Assembly: GCF_002009425.1 (NCBI RefSeq)
Contig: NZ_CP019936.1
Location: 1,287,001 to 1,351,000 of the forward strand
DNA length: 64,000 bases
Reading direction: 5' to 3'
DNA from: Thiosocius teredinicola
Lineage (GTDB): Bacteria > Pseudomonadota > Gammaproteobacteria > Chromatiales > Chromatiaceae
Of this stretch, positions 33,319 through 42,032 are shown in pieces. Under the pieces are notes generated by a model, which was given only the letters and a program-made list of their open reading frames with translations, was not told where the DNA came from and made no database searches. The position numbers were made by a program, and so were the translations under genes. The stretch's first letter is position 1. Each line of letters opens with the position of its first letter.

Positions 33319-34824
33319 TCAGGACTTTAACGCATTACGCAACGCCTTGGTGACGATCTCCAGCACCTGAATACGGGCAAACCGTTTGTCGTTGCCGGCG
33401 ATCAGGTTCCACGGCGCATGCTTGGCGCTGGTGCGCGCCAGCATCTCGTTGACCGCCGAGCGGTAATCGTCCCACTTCTCGCGGTTGCGCCAGTCCTCGT
33501 CGGTGATCTTGTAGGCCTTGTAGGGCGTGTTGGCCCGGGCTTCGAAGCGCGCGAGTTGTTCTTCCTTGCTGATCTGCAACCAGAACTTCTGCACGATAAC
33601 GCCGGCGCTTGTCAGCTGCGCCTCGAAGTCGTTGATCTCGAGATAGGCCCGCGCCCAGTTGGCGTGGCTGGTAAAGCCTTCGACCCGTTCGACCAACACC
33701 CGGCCATACCACGAGCGATCGAAGACGGTCATGCGCCCGGCCCGCGGCACATGCCGCCAGAAACGCCACAGATAATGATGTGCCGCCTCCTCGTCGGTAG
33801 GCGCCGCCACCGGGATGACTTCGCGCAAGCGTGAATCGACCGCCTGGGTCACACGGCGAATGGCACCACCTTTGCCGGCGGCATCGACACCTTCGAAGAC
33901 CAGGACGGTCGAGATCTTGCGGGTGTAGGCCTCCCAGGCAAGATCGTTCAGTTCGGTCTGCAGTTCGTCGAGCCGCCTGCGGTAGTGATCGCGGTCGATC
34001 GTCTGCGCGAGATCGACGCGGTCGAGCAGGGTGATGCGGGCCTCTGGCGCCTCAGGCAGTAGCTCGCCATTGAGTTTGGGTGGCGAGTCGTCGACGCGGC
34101 GATCGACGACGGATGGCTGGCCGAGCGCCTCCTGCATCGCGCGCAGCAGGATGCGGCCGGTGGTCATGTCGCGGTAGCGGTGGTCGGTAGCCTCGATGAT
34201 GTGCCAAGGCGCGCGGCCGATATCGGTGCTGCGCACGACGCGGTCGGCGACGTCTTCGAAGCGTTGGTATTGCTGGCTGAACTTGGACTTCTTCGGCAGC
34301 ATCTTCCAGCGGCTGCGGTCGCTGCGCGCCAGTGACTTCAGACGGTTGCGCTGCACCTTTTCGGAAAAGTGGTACCAGCATTTGACGATGACGGCGCCGT
34401 CGTTGATCAGCATACGTTCCATCTCGCGAATGCTGCGCAGACATTGATCCAGATCGGCATCGTCCCAACGCTTTGCATATCGTTGTTCGAGTGGGTGCAG
34501 ATACCAGCCACCGAAGAAGATGCCGATCTCGCCGCGTCGCGGCATTGCGCGCCAGAAGCGCCATGCACGCGGGCGCAGGCGTTCTTCGTCGGTCTCTTCC
34601 CAGAAGGCGTAGACATTCACGCCACGCGCATCCAGCCATTCGTCGAGTCGGTTGACCACCTCGCCTTTGCCGGCACCCTCGATACCGGCAATGATCACGT
34701 ACACCGGCACTTGCTGTTCGCGCAACGCCAGCTGGGCTTCGAGCAACTGTGTGCGCAGTTCCTCGACCTCGGCCTTATAGGCCGACTTGCTAAGGCTTCT
34801 TCCAATCTTGGCGGTTGCGAACAT
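33319..34824 (-). CDS. pap: Polyphosphate:AMP phosphotransferase, two PPK2 domains
   Basis: 501 residues made of two PPK2 domains in tandem. The first (~35-245) has Walker A GIEGAGKGEVV, WRFWRAMPRRG and FFGGWY. The second (~280-495) has GVDAAGKGGAIRR, WRFWRHVPRAGRM and FDRSWYGR, with lid motifs. Two-domain (class II) PPK2 enzymes make ADP from AMP using polyphosphate; in them mainly the C-terminal domain is catalytic, and the first-domain FFGGWY in place of FDRSWY fits an inactive half. Cytoplasmic; links polyphosphate stores to nucleotide charge. Confidence 0.93.
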   Translation of the reverse strand: MFATAKIGRSLSKSAYKAEVEELRTQLLEAQLALREQQVPVYVIIAGIEGAGKGEVVNRLDEWLDARGVNVYAFWEETDEERLRPRAWRFWRAMPRRGEIGIFFGGWYLHPLEQRYAKRWDDADLDQCLRSIREMERMLINDGAVIVKCWYHFSEKVQRNRLKSLARSDRSRWKMLPKKSKFSQQYQRFEDVADRVVRSTDIGRAPWHIIEATDHRYRDMTTGRILLRAMQEALGQPSVVDRRVDDSPPKLNGELLPEAPEARITLLDRVDLAQTIDRDHYRRRLDELQTELNDLAWEAYTRKISTVLVFEGVDAAGKGGAIRRVTQAVDSRLREVIPVAAPTDEEAAHHYLWRFWRHVPRAGRMTVFDRSWYGRVLVERVEGFTSHANWARAYLEINDFEAQLTSAGVIVQKFWLQISKEEQLARFEARANTPYKAYKITDEDWRNREKWDDYRSAVNEMLARTSAKHAPWNLIAGNDKRFARIQVLEIVTKALRNALKS

Positions 34825-34990
34825 GCGTCCAGGTCCTTTTTATACTGTGTGTTGCACAGCCGCGGCGTGCCTGCTTGCCGATTGCGCTGCAATGCGAGTT
34901 ACTCGGTGTCGCTGCGGGCATATCGGCCATCGCGGCATCGTGCCCAGCGTGGTGCCCATGAGCCCAGGGCAGGTCGACAACCTAATAAGT

Positions 34991-36064
34991 TTAGCCTTTG
35001 GGCAGCGCACCGCTGATGTTGTGCTCGGCGGCGAAGTCGAGCATGCGCTGAATCGACCTGACCGCCTTGCGGCGTATCTCCGGTTCGATCGTGATCGTGT
35101 TGCTGCCGTCGATCAGCACCTGTTCGAGATTCTGCAGCGAGTTCATCGCCATCCACGGGCAGTGCGCGCAGGATTCACAGGTCGCGCCGGCACCCGCCGT
35201 GGGTGCCGATATCAGTTTTTTACCTGGCGCCAGTTGGTGCATCTTCCAGAAGATGCCGTCGTCGGTGGCAACGATGAACTCGTCGTTCGGCATCTGCTTG
35301 ACGGCCTTGATCAAGGTGGTCGTCGAACCGACCACGTCGGCATATTGCAGCACATCTTCCGGCGACTCGGGGTGCACCAGCACGGCGGCCTCCGGGTGCA
35401 GGCGCTTCAGGCGCTCGAGGGCGAATCCCTTGAATTCTTCGTGCACCACGCAGCTGCCGTCCCACAACAGGATGTCGGCGCCGGTCTTTTGCTGTACGTA
35501 ATGCCCCAAGTGCTTGTCGGGCGCCCACAGGATCTTCTGTCCCTGCGCATGCAGGTGTTCGACGATCGGCAGCGCGATACCCGAGGTCACCATCCAGTCG
35601 GCGCGCGCCTTCACGGCCGCACTGGTGTTGGCATAGACGACCACGGTGCGATCCGGGTGGGCATCGCAGAAGTCGCTGAACACGTCGGCCGGGCAGCCTT
35701 CGTCGAGCGAACAGGTGGCGCCCAGTTCCGGCATCAGCACGCGCTTTTCCGGATTGAGGATCTTCGCCGTCTCGCCCATGAAGCGCACGCCGCAGACCAC
35801 CAGCGTGTCGGCGTCGGTGGTAGTGCCGTAACGCGCCATCTCCAACGAATCGGCGACGCAGCCGCCGGTTTCTTCGGCCAGTGCCTGCAGTTCACCGTCG
35901 ACATAGTAGTGCGCGACCAACACGGCGTTCTGTTCACGCAGCAGGGCTTTGATGCGCGTCTTCAACGCATCCTTTTCAGCGTTGCTCAGTGGCGGCGTCT
36001 TCGGGTGCGGCGGCACCTTTACCCGCGGCAGGATCGGCTGTACTGGAACGGCATGTGTACTCAT
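34991..36064 (-). CDS. nadA: Quinolinate synthase A
   Basis: 357 residues. Makes quinolinate from iminoaspartate and dihydroxyacetone phosphate in NAD synthesis, using an oxygen-labile [4Fe-4S] cluster. Visible: [48 protein letters not shown] and the C-terminal [13 protein letters not shown] motif. Its ATG overlaps the stop of the upstream Nudix regulator (ATGA), so the two are translated from one message, and NAD control of that message is indicated by the two operators at 36759-36798. Confidence 0.96.
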   Translation of the reverse strand: MSTHAVPVQPILPRVKVPPHPKTPPLSNAEKDALKTRIKALLREQNAVLVAHYYVDGELQALAEETGGCVADSLEMARYGTTTDADTLVVCGVRFMGETAKILNPEKRVLMPELGATCSLDEGCPADVFSDFCDAHPDRTVVVYANTSAAVKARADWMVTSGIALPIVEHLHAQGQKILWAPDKHLGHYVQQKTGADILLWDGSCVVHEEFKGFALERLKRLHPEAAVLVHPESPEDVLQYADVVGSTTTLIKAVKQMPNDEFIVATDDGIFWKMHQLAPGKKLISAPTAGAGATCESCAHCPWMAMNSLQNLEQVLIDGSNTITIEPEIRRKAVRSIQRMLDFAAEHNISGALPKG

Positions 36065-36747
36065 TTGATGATCTCCACCCGTCGGGGGTGTTTGACCCGG
36101 TATTCACGCGCGGGTCGGTGTTTGCCAGTGCGGCGTAACTTGCCGGTCTCGTCGATCATGTCGAGAGACAGGATACGTTTGCGGAAATTGCGTTTGTCCA
36201 GGGTTTGGTTGAGCAGGGTTTCGTAGACGCCCTGCAGTTCACTGAGGGTGAACGCCTCGGGCATGAACTGAAACGCGATCGTCGAATACTCGAGCTTGGC
36301 GACCAGGCGTTGGTGCGCCATCTTGATGATCTGCGCGTGATCGAATGCGAGTTTTGGCAGCCGGTCGAACGCATGCCAGCCGACATCGGCGGCATCGCTG
36401 GCCGCACGCGGCGTGGTCAGGGTGTGCTGCGGAACCAGCGCATAGTAGGTCACGCTGATCACGCGCTCGCGCGGGTCGCGGTGGGTTGCGCCGAAGGTAT
36501 ACAGCTGTTCGAGATAGACGCCGCTGACGCCGGTTTCTTCTTCGAGCTCGCGCGCGGCGCAGGTATCCAGATCTTCGTCGATATCGAGAAACCCGCCGGG
36601 CAGGGCCCAGTCGCCTTTGAACGGCGGATTCGCGCGCTTCACCAGCAACAGCTTCAGGCGGCCGTCGAGCAGGGTGAAAATCACCACGTCAGTGGTCACC
36701 GCCGGATGCGGGTAGCGATAGCTGAATGTCTCTTGAGGTGCTCGCAT
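36061..36747 (-). CDS. nrtR: NrtR-type Nudix regulator of NAD synthesis
   Basis: 228 residues: N-terminal Nudix domain with a complete Nudix box (G-x5-E-x7-REL-EEE-TGV around residues 50-75), then a C-terminal winged helix (~160-228; [23 protein letters not shown] split across helices). NrtR proteins repress NAD genes and release DNA when ADP-ribose binds. Because the catalytic box is intact it may also hydrolyse its ligand. First gene of the nrtR-nadA operon, and probably represses itself. Confidence 0.9.
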   Translation of the reverse strand: MRAPQETFSYRYPHPAVTTDVVIFTLLDGRLKLLLVKRANPPFKGDWALPGGFLDIDEDLDTCAARELEEETGVSGVYLEQLYTFGATHRDPRERVISVTYYALVPQHTLTTPRAASDAADVGWHAFDRLPKLAFDHAQIIKMAHQRLVAKLEYSTIAFQFMPEAFTLSELQGVYETLLNQTLDKRNFRKRILSLDMIDETGKLRRTGKHRPAREYRVKHPRRVEIIK

Positions 36748-36758
36748 TGGGATACTAA

Positions 36759-36806
36759 GTGTCGGTAGTACACCAGCAAGATAGTGTTATTTTTACACCT
36801 TGTCAA
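36759..36806 (-). promoter_or_regulatory. nrtR-nadA promoter with two operators
   Basis: Minus-strand promoter: -35 TTGACA (plus-strand 36801-36806), 17-bp spacer, -10 TATCTT (36778-36783). One GTGT-N7-ACAC element (36784-36798) fills the spacer, and a second (36759-36773) covers the start site. Both have the form of NrtR sites, giving a clear repression design. Confidence 0.85.
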
Positions 36807-36951
36807 ATGCCTGTCGCGAAGCTGCACTACACTTGAAACATACGCCTGGACGATGTGAAGCAGCTCGCGGACGAACCACGAAAACCTCCACAGCGCTCGG
36901 TGAGCCACAATTGAGGAAGTAGATTCAGGTGTCAGTTTTCGAGCGTGCCCC

Positions 36952-37812
36952 GTGAACTCGGACGACCCGTTCTACAACGAACTGATCGCCGTGGAGTCGA
37001 TACCCCCGTTGCCGGGTGCCGCGGCCGAGCTGCTCGCGCTTGCCACCGATCCCGATGTCGATATCGCCAAGCTCGCCGAGGTCATCGAGCGTGATCCGCC
37101 GCTGACCGCCCGCCTGATCGGTATCGCCAACTCGGCGTTCTACGCGCCGCGCCAGCCGGTGGTTACGGTCAAGAACGCCATCGTCAGTGTGCTGGGGCTC
37201 GATATGGTGCGCAACATGTCGCTGGGCATGGCATTGGCCGGCGGCTTTTCCACCACCGGCTGCCCGAGTTTCGACCTTACCGAGTACTGGATCATGGCCC
37301 TGGGTACCGCCGATCTGGCCAGTGGCTTGGCGCGTGCTGCAACTGTCGCCGATGCTCCCGATCCCGATGTGACCTATCTGGTCGGCCTGTTGCACAACCT
37401 GGGATTGTTGTTGCTGGTGCATGTCCGTCCCAAGGATATGGAACGGGCGCTGAAACTAGCCGGTGACAACCCCGGTACGCGGCTCATCGAACACGAACGC
37501 GACTTGATTGGTACGGATCATTGGGCGGCGGGTGCCTTTTTATGTCGCCACTGGCAATTGCCTGCCGTTGTCGCTGACTGTATCGAGCAGTTGGATGACA
37601 CGGTGCTGGTAGACCGACACGCGAGGCTGGTCGAACTGTTACGTTCGACTCGACGCTGGCTGTTGACCGTTATCGCAGGCCGGCCCGACGTTTTGCGGGC
37701 GACCAGCGTGGACGATGTGTACACGGATTATCGATCGCAACAGTTTCTCGATCGCTACGATGCACTGAAGATGCTGGCGCGTTTTCTCGGCGGAGAAGGC
37801 GCGAAGGGCTGA
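36952..37812 (+). CDS. HDOD-domain protein
   Basis: 286 residues, GTG start. The HDOD fold covers most of it: LPGAAAELLALATDPDVDIAKLAEVIERDPPL (two parts), ANSAFYAPRQPV, SVLGLDMVRNMSLGMAL, GLLHNLGLLLL, LIGTDHWAAGAFLCRHWQLP. HD phosphohydrolase residues are incomplete, as usual for HDOD, so it is likely a non-catalytic signalling protein, often tied to c-di-GMP or stress networks. Stand-alone gene, divergent from nrtR. Confidence 0.9.
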   Translation: MNSDDPFYNELIAVESIPPLPGAAAELLALATDPDVDIAKLAEVIERDPPLTARLIGIANSAFYAPRQPVVTVKNAIVSVLGLDMVRNMSLGMALAGGFSTTGCPSFDLTEYWIMALGTADLASGLARAATVADAPDPDVTYLVGLLHNLGLLLLVHVRPKDMERALKLAGDNPGTRLIEHERDLIGTDHWAAGAFLCRHWQLPAVVADCIEQLDDTVLVDRHARLVELLRSTRRWLLTVIAGRPDVLRATSVDDVYTDYRSQQFLDRYDALKMLARFLGGEGAKG

Positions 37813-37860
37813 CTTGTTCATGCGCTTCGATTTTGCTGCACGTGTGTCGCGGGCGGCGTT

Positions 37861-38766
37861 TCAATCCGTCTCGTCACAATGCCAAAGCCAGGCGGCGCCA
37901 CGCACGCCGCTGCTGTCGCCGTGGGCAGCAGCCAAGAGCTTGGTGTTAACAACATCGGAAAAGACAAAGCGTTGCCACAGTCGTGGCACGGTCTCGTACA
38001 GTCGTTCGACATTCGACAGGCCACCGCCGAGCACGATCACGTCCGGATCGAGGATGTTGATGACAGCGGCGAGGGCGCGCGCCATGCGGTCTTCGTAGCG
38101 CGCCAGGCAGGCCGACGCTTCACTGTCGCCGCGCATTGCCGCCGCCACGATCTGCTGTGCGGTGATCTCGCGGTCGTCGCCAAAGTCATGGGCCATCCCC
38201 GGCCCGGATAAAAAGGTCTCGATGCAGCCGTGCTTGCCGCAATAGCAAGCCGGGCCGGGACGTTCCTGGTCGGTCGGCCAGGGCAGGGGGTTATGGCCCC
38301 ATTCGCCGGCGATGGCGTTTGGGCCGTGCAGCAGTTTTCCATCGACCGCAATGCCGCCGCCGGTGCCGGTGCCGACGATCACACCGAACACACAGCGCGC
38401 ACCAGCAGCCGCTCCGTCGACGGCCTCCGACAAGGTCAGGCAGTCGGCGTCGTTGGCAATGCGGACCTCGCGTTGCAATAGCGAAGCCAAGTCGCGATCC
38501 AGCGGGCGACCGTTAAGACAGGTTGAATTGGCGTTACGCAACTTGCCGTTGGCCGGCGACAGCGCGCCCGGGGTGCCGACGCCGACCGTGCAGGTGGCAG
38601 CGCAGCGCTGTTCGAGCGAATCGACCAGGTCGCCGATGGCTTGCAGCGTGCCTGTGTAATCGCCTGCGGGCGTGGGGATCCGCTGACGCGCGATGATGTC
38701 GCCGCGGCGATCAAGAACGACGCCCTCGATCTTGGTGCCGCCGAGATCGATGCCGATACGCGGCAT
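37861..38766 (-). CDS. ROK-family sugar kinase, fructokinase/N-acetylhexosamine kinase type
   Basis: 301 residues. ATP site IGIDLGGTKIEGVV, catalytic base region ANDADCLTLSEA, second phosphate loop GTGTGGGIAVDG, and the ROK zinc site GHNPLPW...CYCGKHGCIETFLSGP. Phosphorylates a hexose in the cytoplasm; the E. coli relatives Mak and NagK share these motifs, so the exact sugar cannot be chosen. Located 9 bases after the GTPase gene on the same strand. Confidence 0.92.
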   Translation of the reverse strand: MPRIGIDLGGTKIEGVVLDRRGDIIARQRIPTPAGDYTGTLQAIGDLVDSLEQRCAATCTVGVGTPGALSPANGKLRNANSTCLNGRPLDRDLASLLQREVRIANDADCLTLSEAVDGAAAGARCVFGVIVGTGTGGGIAVDGKLLHGPNAIAGEWGHNPLPWPTDQERPGPACYCGKHGCIETFLSGPGMAHDFGDDREITAQQIVAAAMRGDSEASACLARYEDRMARALAAVINILDPDVIVLGGGLSNVERLYETVPRLWQRFVFSDVVNTKLLAAAHGDSSGVRGAAWLWHCDETD

Positions 38767-38775
38767 GTGTGGGCG

Positions 38776-40305
38776 TTAGCTACCCTGGTTGGCGGTCAAC
38801 GCTGCCGGCGGCTGCTCGAATGCGCTGTCGTCGCCCACGTTCATCGCCTTTTCGACTTCGATCGCCGGTGTTCCCGAGGGGTTGGTGAAGCGATCGTTCA
38901 GATCCTGTACGTAGCGATCGGCATCTTCCAAGGCGCGCTGAATACGCTTGCGACTGCGCCGCGTCCAGCCGGCCGGATTGCGGCTGAAGATGCTGCGCCA
39001 GGGTTTGGTATTCGTCAGGAAGGCTGCGCTGAGGTTGCCGCGGATACCCAGGCGCTGACCGATCTTGTCTGCCGTGTGCTTGAGCGACTTGGCCGCGAGG
39101 TGACGATTGCCGTAGTGGATCGCCAGCCAGACGATGAACGTGACCAGTGCGGTCAGGTAGATGCTGATCGGCGTTGCGGTAATGGTGTTCCACCATTCGG
39201 CATTGAGTTTGAAACCATCCCATTGTCCCAGGCGCGTCGTGATACCGATGAATCCGCCGATCAGCAGCAGGGCTGCGATGGCGTCGCCGATCAGCGTGCG
39301 TTTGCGCCAGCGCGTATTCAGATCGGTCACGGCAGGAACTACTTTCTCTTCGAAGGCGCGTGCGGCTTTCTCCAGCGATCCGACGATGCGATAGGCACGT
39401 TCGATCTCGACCTGTTCCATACGCTCGTGGATCTCTGCCAGGTCGACGTCGCGTTTGCTCTCGAAGCGCCGGCGCAGTGCCTCATCGGGTATCGGGTTGG
39501 CCGCTTCGTCGTTGTAGATGGTAAAGAAACGTCCGGCGGTCAGACCGCGTTCTCCCAGCGCGCGCTGCCACGCGGCGACGACCTCTTCGGGGTTGTCTTC
39601 GCGCGCGGTGGTGTCGATCTGGTTCAGGATGTAGAGGAACTTGCCCGAGTCCTGGCGCGTAATGGTTTTCGAGACGAGGTGGTCAAGCGTGTCGCGCATT
39701 GCGCCCGGTTCCGGGTGGCGGGCATCGAAGAACACCAGCACCAGGTCGGACAAACCGATGATGTGGTCGGTGATTTTCAGCGTCGATGTGCGTTGTGCGT
39801 CGGCGTCGAACCCGGGTGAGTCGATCAGTATCTTGCCTTTGAGTGCCGGGCTGGTGCTGGTCTTGAGCTGCAGGTAGGCGTCGATGCGCGAACCTTCGCC
39901 GACCGCGACCTTTTCGATCTCGCCGCTGACCTTGTAGAACGGGAAGCGAGGGTCGGAATCGAGCGCGATGCCCGGTAGGGCATGACTGGTCGACTGGTTG
40001 CTGTAGCACAGCACGGTGAACTTGTCGTCGACCGCCTGGTTGCCACAGCGCTGCAACTTGACGCCCAGATACTGATTGATAAACGACGACTTGCCGGCAG
40101 AAAACGTCCCCAGTATCGAGACCAGCGGCCACCACGGAATCTGCGTCGCAAACGACTGTTCTGCATCGAACAACCCCATCTTGTAGGCCACGGTGTCGAG
40201 TTCGCGGAAACTCTGCACGGTCGTCAACAACACCGGGTTTTCTTGCTCGAGATGGGCTTCGAGTTGTTTGAGACGGGTCTCGATGACCGGGCCTGCGCCA
40301 CGCAT
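38776..40305 (-). CDS. Dynamin-like membrane-associated GTPase
   Basis: 509 residues from ATG 40305 (GAGGAG 9-10 bases upstream). G1 GTFSAGKSS (~66-74), G3 DSPGFDAD, and G4 NQID as NKxD variant. The middle part is helical with charged runs. Two hydrophobic segments (IAALLLIGGFIGITT and IYLTALVTFIVWLAIHY) lie near 310-385. This layout (GTPase, helices, membrane hairpin) is that of bacterial dynamin-like or YjdA-type proteins acting on membranes. Specific role unknown. Confidence 0.85.
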   Translation of the reverse strand: MRGAGPVIETRLKQLEAHLEQENPVLLTTVQSFRELDTVAYKMGLFDAEQSFATQIPWWPLVSILGTFSAGKSSFINQYLGVKLQRCGNQAVDDKFTVLCYSNQSTSHALPGIALDSDPRFPFYKVSGEIEKVAVGEGSRIDAYLQLKTSTSPALKGKILIDSPGFDADAQRTSTLKITDHIIGLSDLVLVFFDARHPEPGAMRDTLDHLVSKTITRQDSGKFLYILNQIDTTAREDNPEEVVAAWQRALGERGLTAGRFFTIYNDEAANPIPDEALRRRFESKRDVDLAEIHERMEQVEIERAYRIVGSLEKAARAFEEKVVPAVTDLNTRWRKRTLIGDAIAALLLIGGFIGITTRLGQWDGFKLNAEWWNTITATPISIYLTALVTFIVWLAIHYGNRHLAAKSLKHTADKIGQRLGIRGNLSAAFLTNTKPWRSIFSRNPAGWTRRSRKRIQRALEDADRYVQDLNDRFTNPSGTPAIEVEKAMNVGDDSAFEQPPAALTANQGS

Positions 40306-40807
40306 AGGAAGGCACTCCTCGTGTTCGGAACGTGTTGATGGCCGCATGGTAACCCGACGTCGTACGACGCGTGTAGCCGCAGTGCGATGGAGCGGTGCAG
40401 TTAGGCAAATCAAATAGATGCGAAAATACTGATGTAGATCGTTGTTTTTTGGAAAAACGCCGTTGGCGGGGTAAAGCTTTATTGCAATGCGGACCCCGGA
40501 TATCGGATAATTGCGCGACTCAAATATGCTCGAAACCGGGTTCGTAGACTGTTACAAGTCGCTGTGCCAGAGCATATTTCGCGCTCGGTCGGAGGTGAGA
40601 GCAGTGGTTGATTACTTCACCTGTAGCAGACCGGAAAAGTCGTATCGCGCGTCTGGGGGAGGGTGCCCGGAAGACCTGTATGGTCCGCTGTTTCTGTGTC
40701 CTCGTCCCGAAATCTCGCATAAGCTACTGAAAGTCCCGGCGGATCTGTGCGTTGTATTCGCCAAGCTTTCAGGCTGCCTGACGCAACAACAGGTTTTATA
40801 GAACAGA
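40306..40807. other. 500-bp gap upstream of the RND genes
   Basis: No convincing gene. A minus-strand mini-terminator (CGCC-GTT-GGCG at 40458-40468 beside five A at 40453-40457 on the plus strand) and an inverted repeat AGGTGA/TCACCT near 40593-40622 are the only structures. The promoter for the RND operon should be in the right half, but no good sigma70 match stands out. Confidence 0.4.
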
Positions 40808-41965
40808 ATGCAAAGAACATTGATTGCCACGGTGACCGCAGCAGCGCTCGCGTTAGCCGTACCGGTGTTTGGCGCCGACACCCCCCCCAGCACAGGCAAT
40901 AGCGAAGATATCTTTGTCGTAAAAGAGTCTTCGGAGACGCCGACGATCGTGGTCAGTGGCAGCGTCGTGCCATTTAAAGAAGTGACGCTGGCCGCGCAGT
41001 TGCCCGGGCGGGTCAAATACATGTCCGGCATCGAGGGCGACAAATTCGACGCCGGAACGACGCTGGTGGCGCTGGATGAAACGGAACTGCTGGCCAAGCG
41101 CAGCGCCGCTTATGCGCAGCTGGCAGCGGCAGACGCTGAGATGCGCAATGCCAACGTGCAGTACTCGCGCGAGTTGTGGTCGCCGCAGTCGAAAAACGCA
41201 CCCGGTGGAATGGGAATCCCCAATCTGTTCGATCAGATGTTCACCCGTCCGGCCGAAGATATGTTCGGCGGGCGCGACCGCACCGCTGAGCGCAGTGCCG
41301 ATCTCTACGCCTCCAGCACCCGCATGGAACAGGCACGCAGTTCGATCCTGCGCGCCCAGTCGGAGATTCGCGCAATCGATGCGAAATTGCGCGACGCCAA
41401 GAGTCTTGCGCCCTTCGACGGGGTGATCGTCGAGAAGTTTGTCGAAGAAGGCGACACGGTTCAGCCTGGTCTGCCGATGCTGAAGTTCGCCGACGTGACC
41501 TGGCTGCAGATCGAAATGGATGTACCGGCACGTCTCGCCCAAGGGCTCGAGCCGATGGAAGTCCTCGAGAAGGCCGCAACGTTCGATGATCATCGCGAGC
41601 CGGTCGACGTGCGTGTCGCCCAGGTGTTTCCGATGGCCGATGTGCAGCGCCACACCATCAGGGTGAAGTTCGACATCCCGCAGGGTGTTTCCAAGCCGGG
41701 CATGTACGCACGGATTCAGATTCCGGATCGCACCGGCCCGGTCAAGAGCCAGTTGCCGGTCATTCCCAGCACGGCAATCCGTTACCGCGGCAGTCTGCCG
41801 GTGGTGTATATCCAGAACGACGAAGGACGCCCCGAACTGCGAATGATTCGCCAGGGAAAACGCCTGGGTAACGGGATGACGATGGTACTGTCGGGTGTCG
41901 CACCCGGCGACCGCGTATACCCGAATCCAGGCCCCGACATGATGAGTCGAAGCCGCGGCGAATAA
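40808..41965 (+). CDS. RND efflux periplasmic adaptor (membrane fusion protein)
   Basis: 385 residues: Sec signal peptide (MQRTLIATVTAAALALAVPVF-GA split), lipoyl/barrel halves (VTLAAQLPGRVKYMSGIEGD and LAPFDGVIVEKFVEEGDTV), helical hairpin (~90-190, unusually Met/Arg-rich in RPAEDMFGGRDRTAER), beta-barrel (VRVKFDIPQGVSKPGMYARI) and proximal domain. It couples the inner-membrane pump 67 bp downstream to an outer-membrane channel that is not encoded nearby. Confidence 0.9.
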   Translation: MQRTLIATVTAAALALAVPVFGADTPPSTGNSEDIFVVKESSETPTIVVSGSVVPFKEVTLAAQLPGRVKYMSGIEGDKFDAGTTLVALDETELLAKRSAAYAQLAAADAEMRNANVQYSRELWSPQSKNAPGGMGIPNLFDQMFTRPAEDMFGGRDRTAERSADLYASSTRMEQARSSILRAQSEIRAIDAKLRDAKSLAPFDGVIVEKFVEEGDTVQPGLPMLKFADVTWLQIEMDVPARLAQGLEPMEVLEKAATFDDHREPVDVRVAQVFPMADVQRHTIRVKFDIPQGVSKPGMYARIQIPDRTGPVKSQLPVIPSTAIRYRGSLPVVYIQNDEGRPELRMIRQGKRLGNGMTMVLSGVAPGDRVYPNPGPDMMSRSRGE

Positions 41966-42032
41966 GTTTGCCGCCTTTCCGGGTGCCGCTCGTGCACGGC
42001 ACCCGCCAAGCACAACGGATTAGAAAACTGGC

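Noticed and set aside
40458-40468. Mini-hairpin with five-base T-run on the minus strand before the GTPase gene
   Set aside because: Stem of only four pairs and no gene upstream to terminate; noted in the gap description only.
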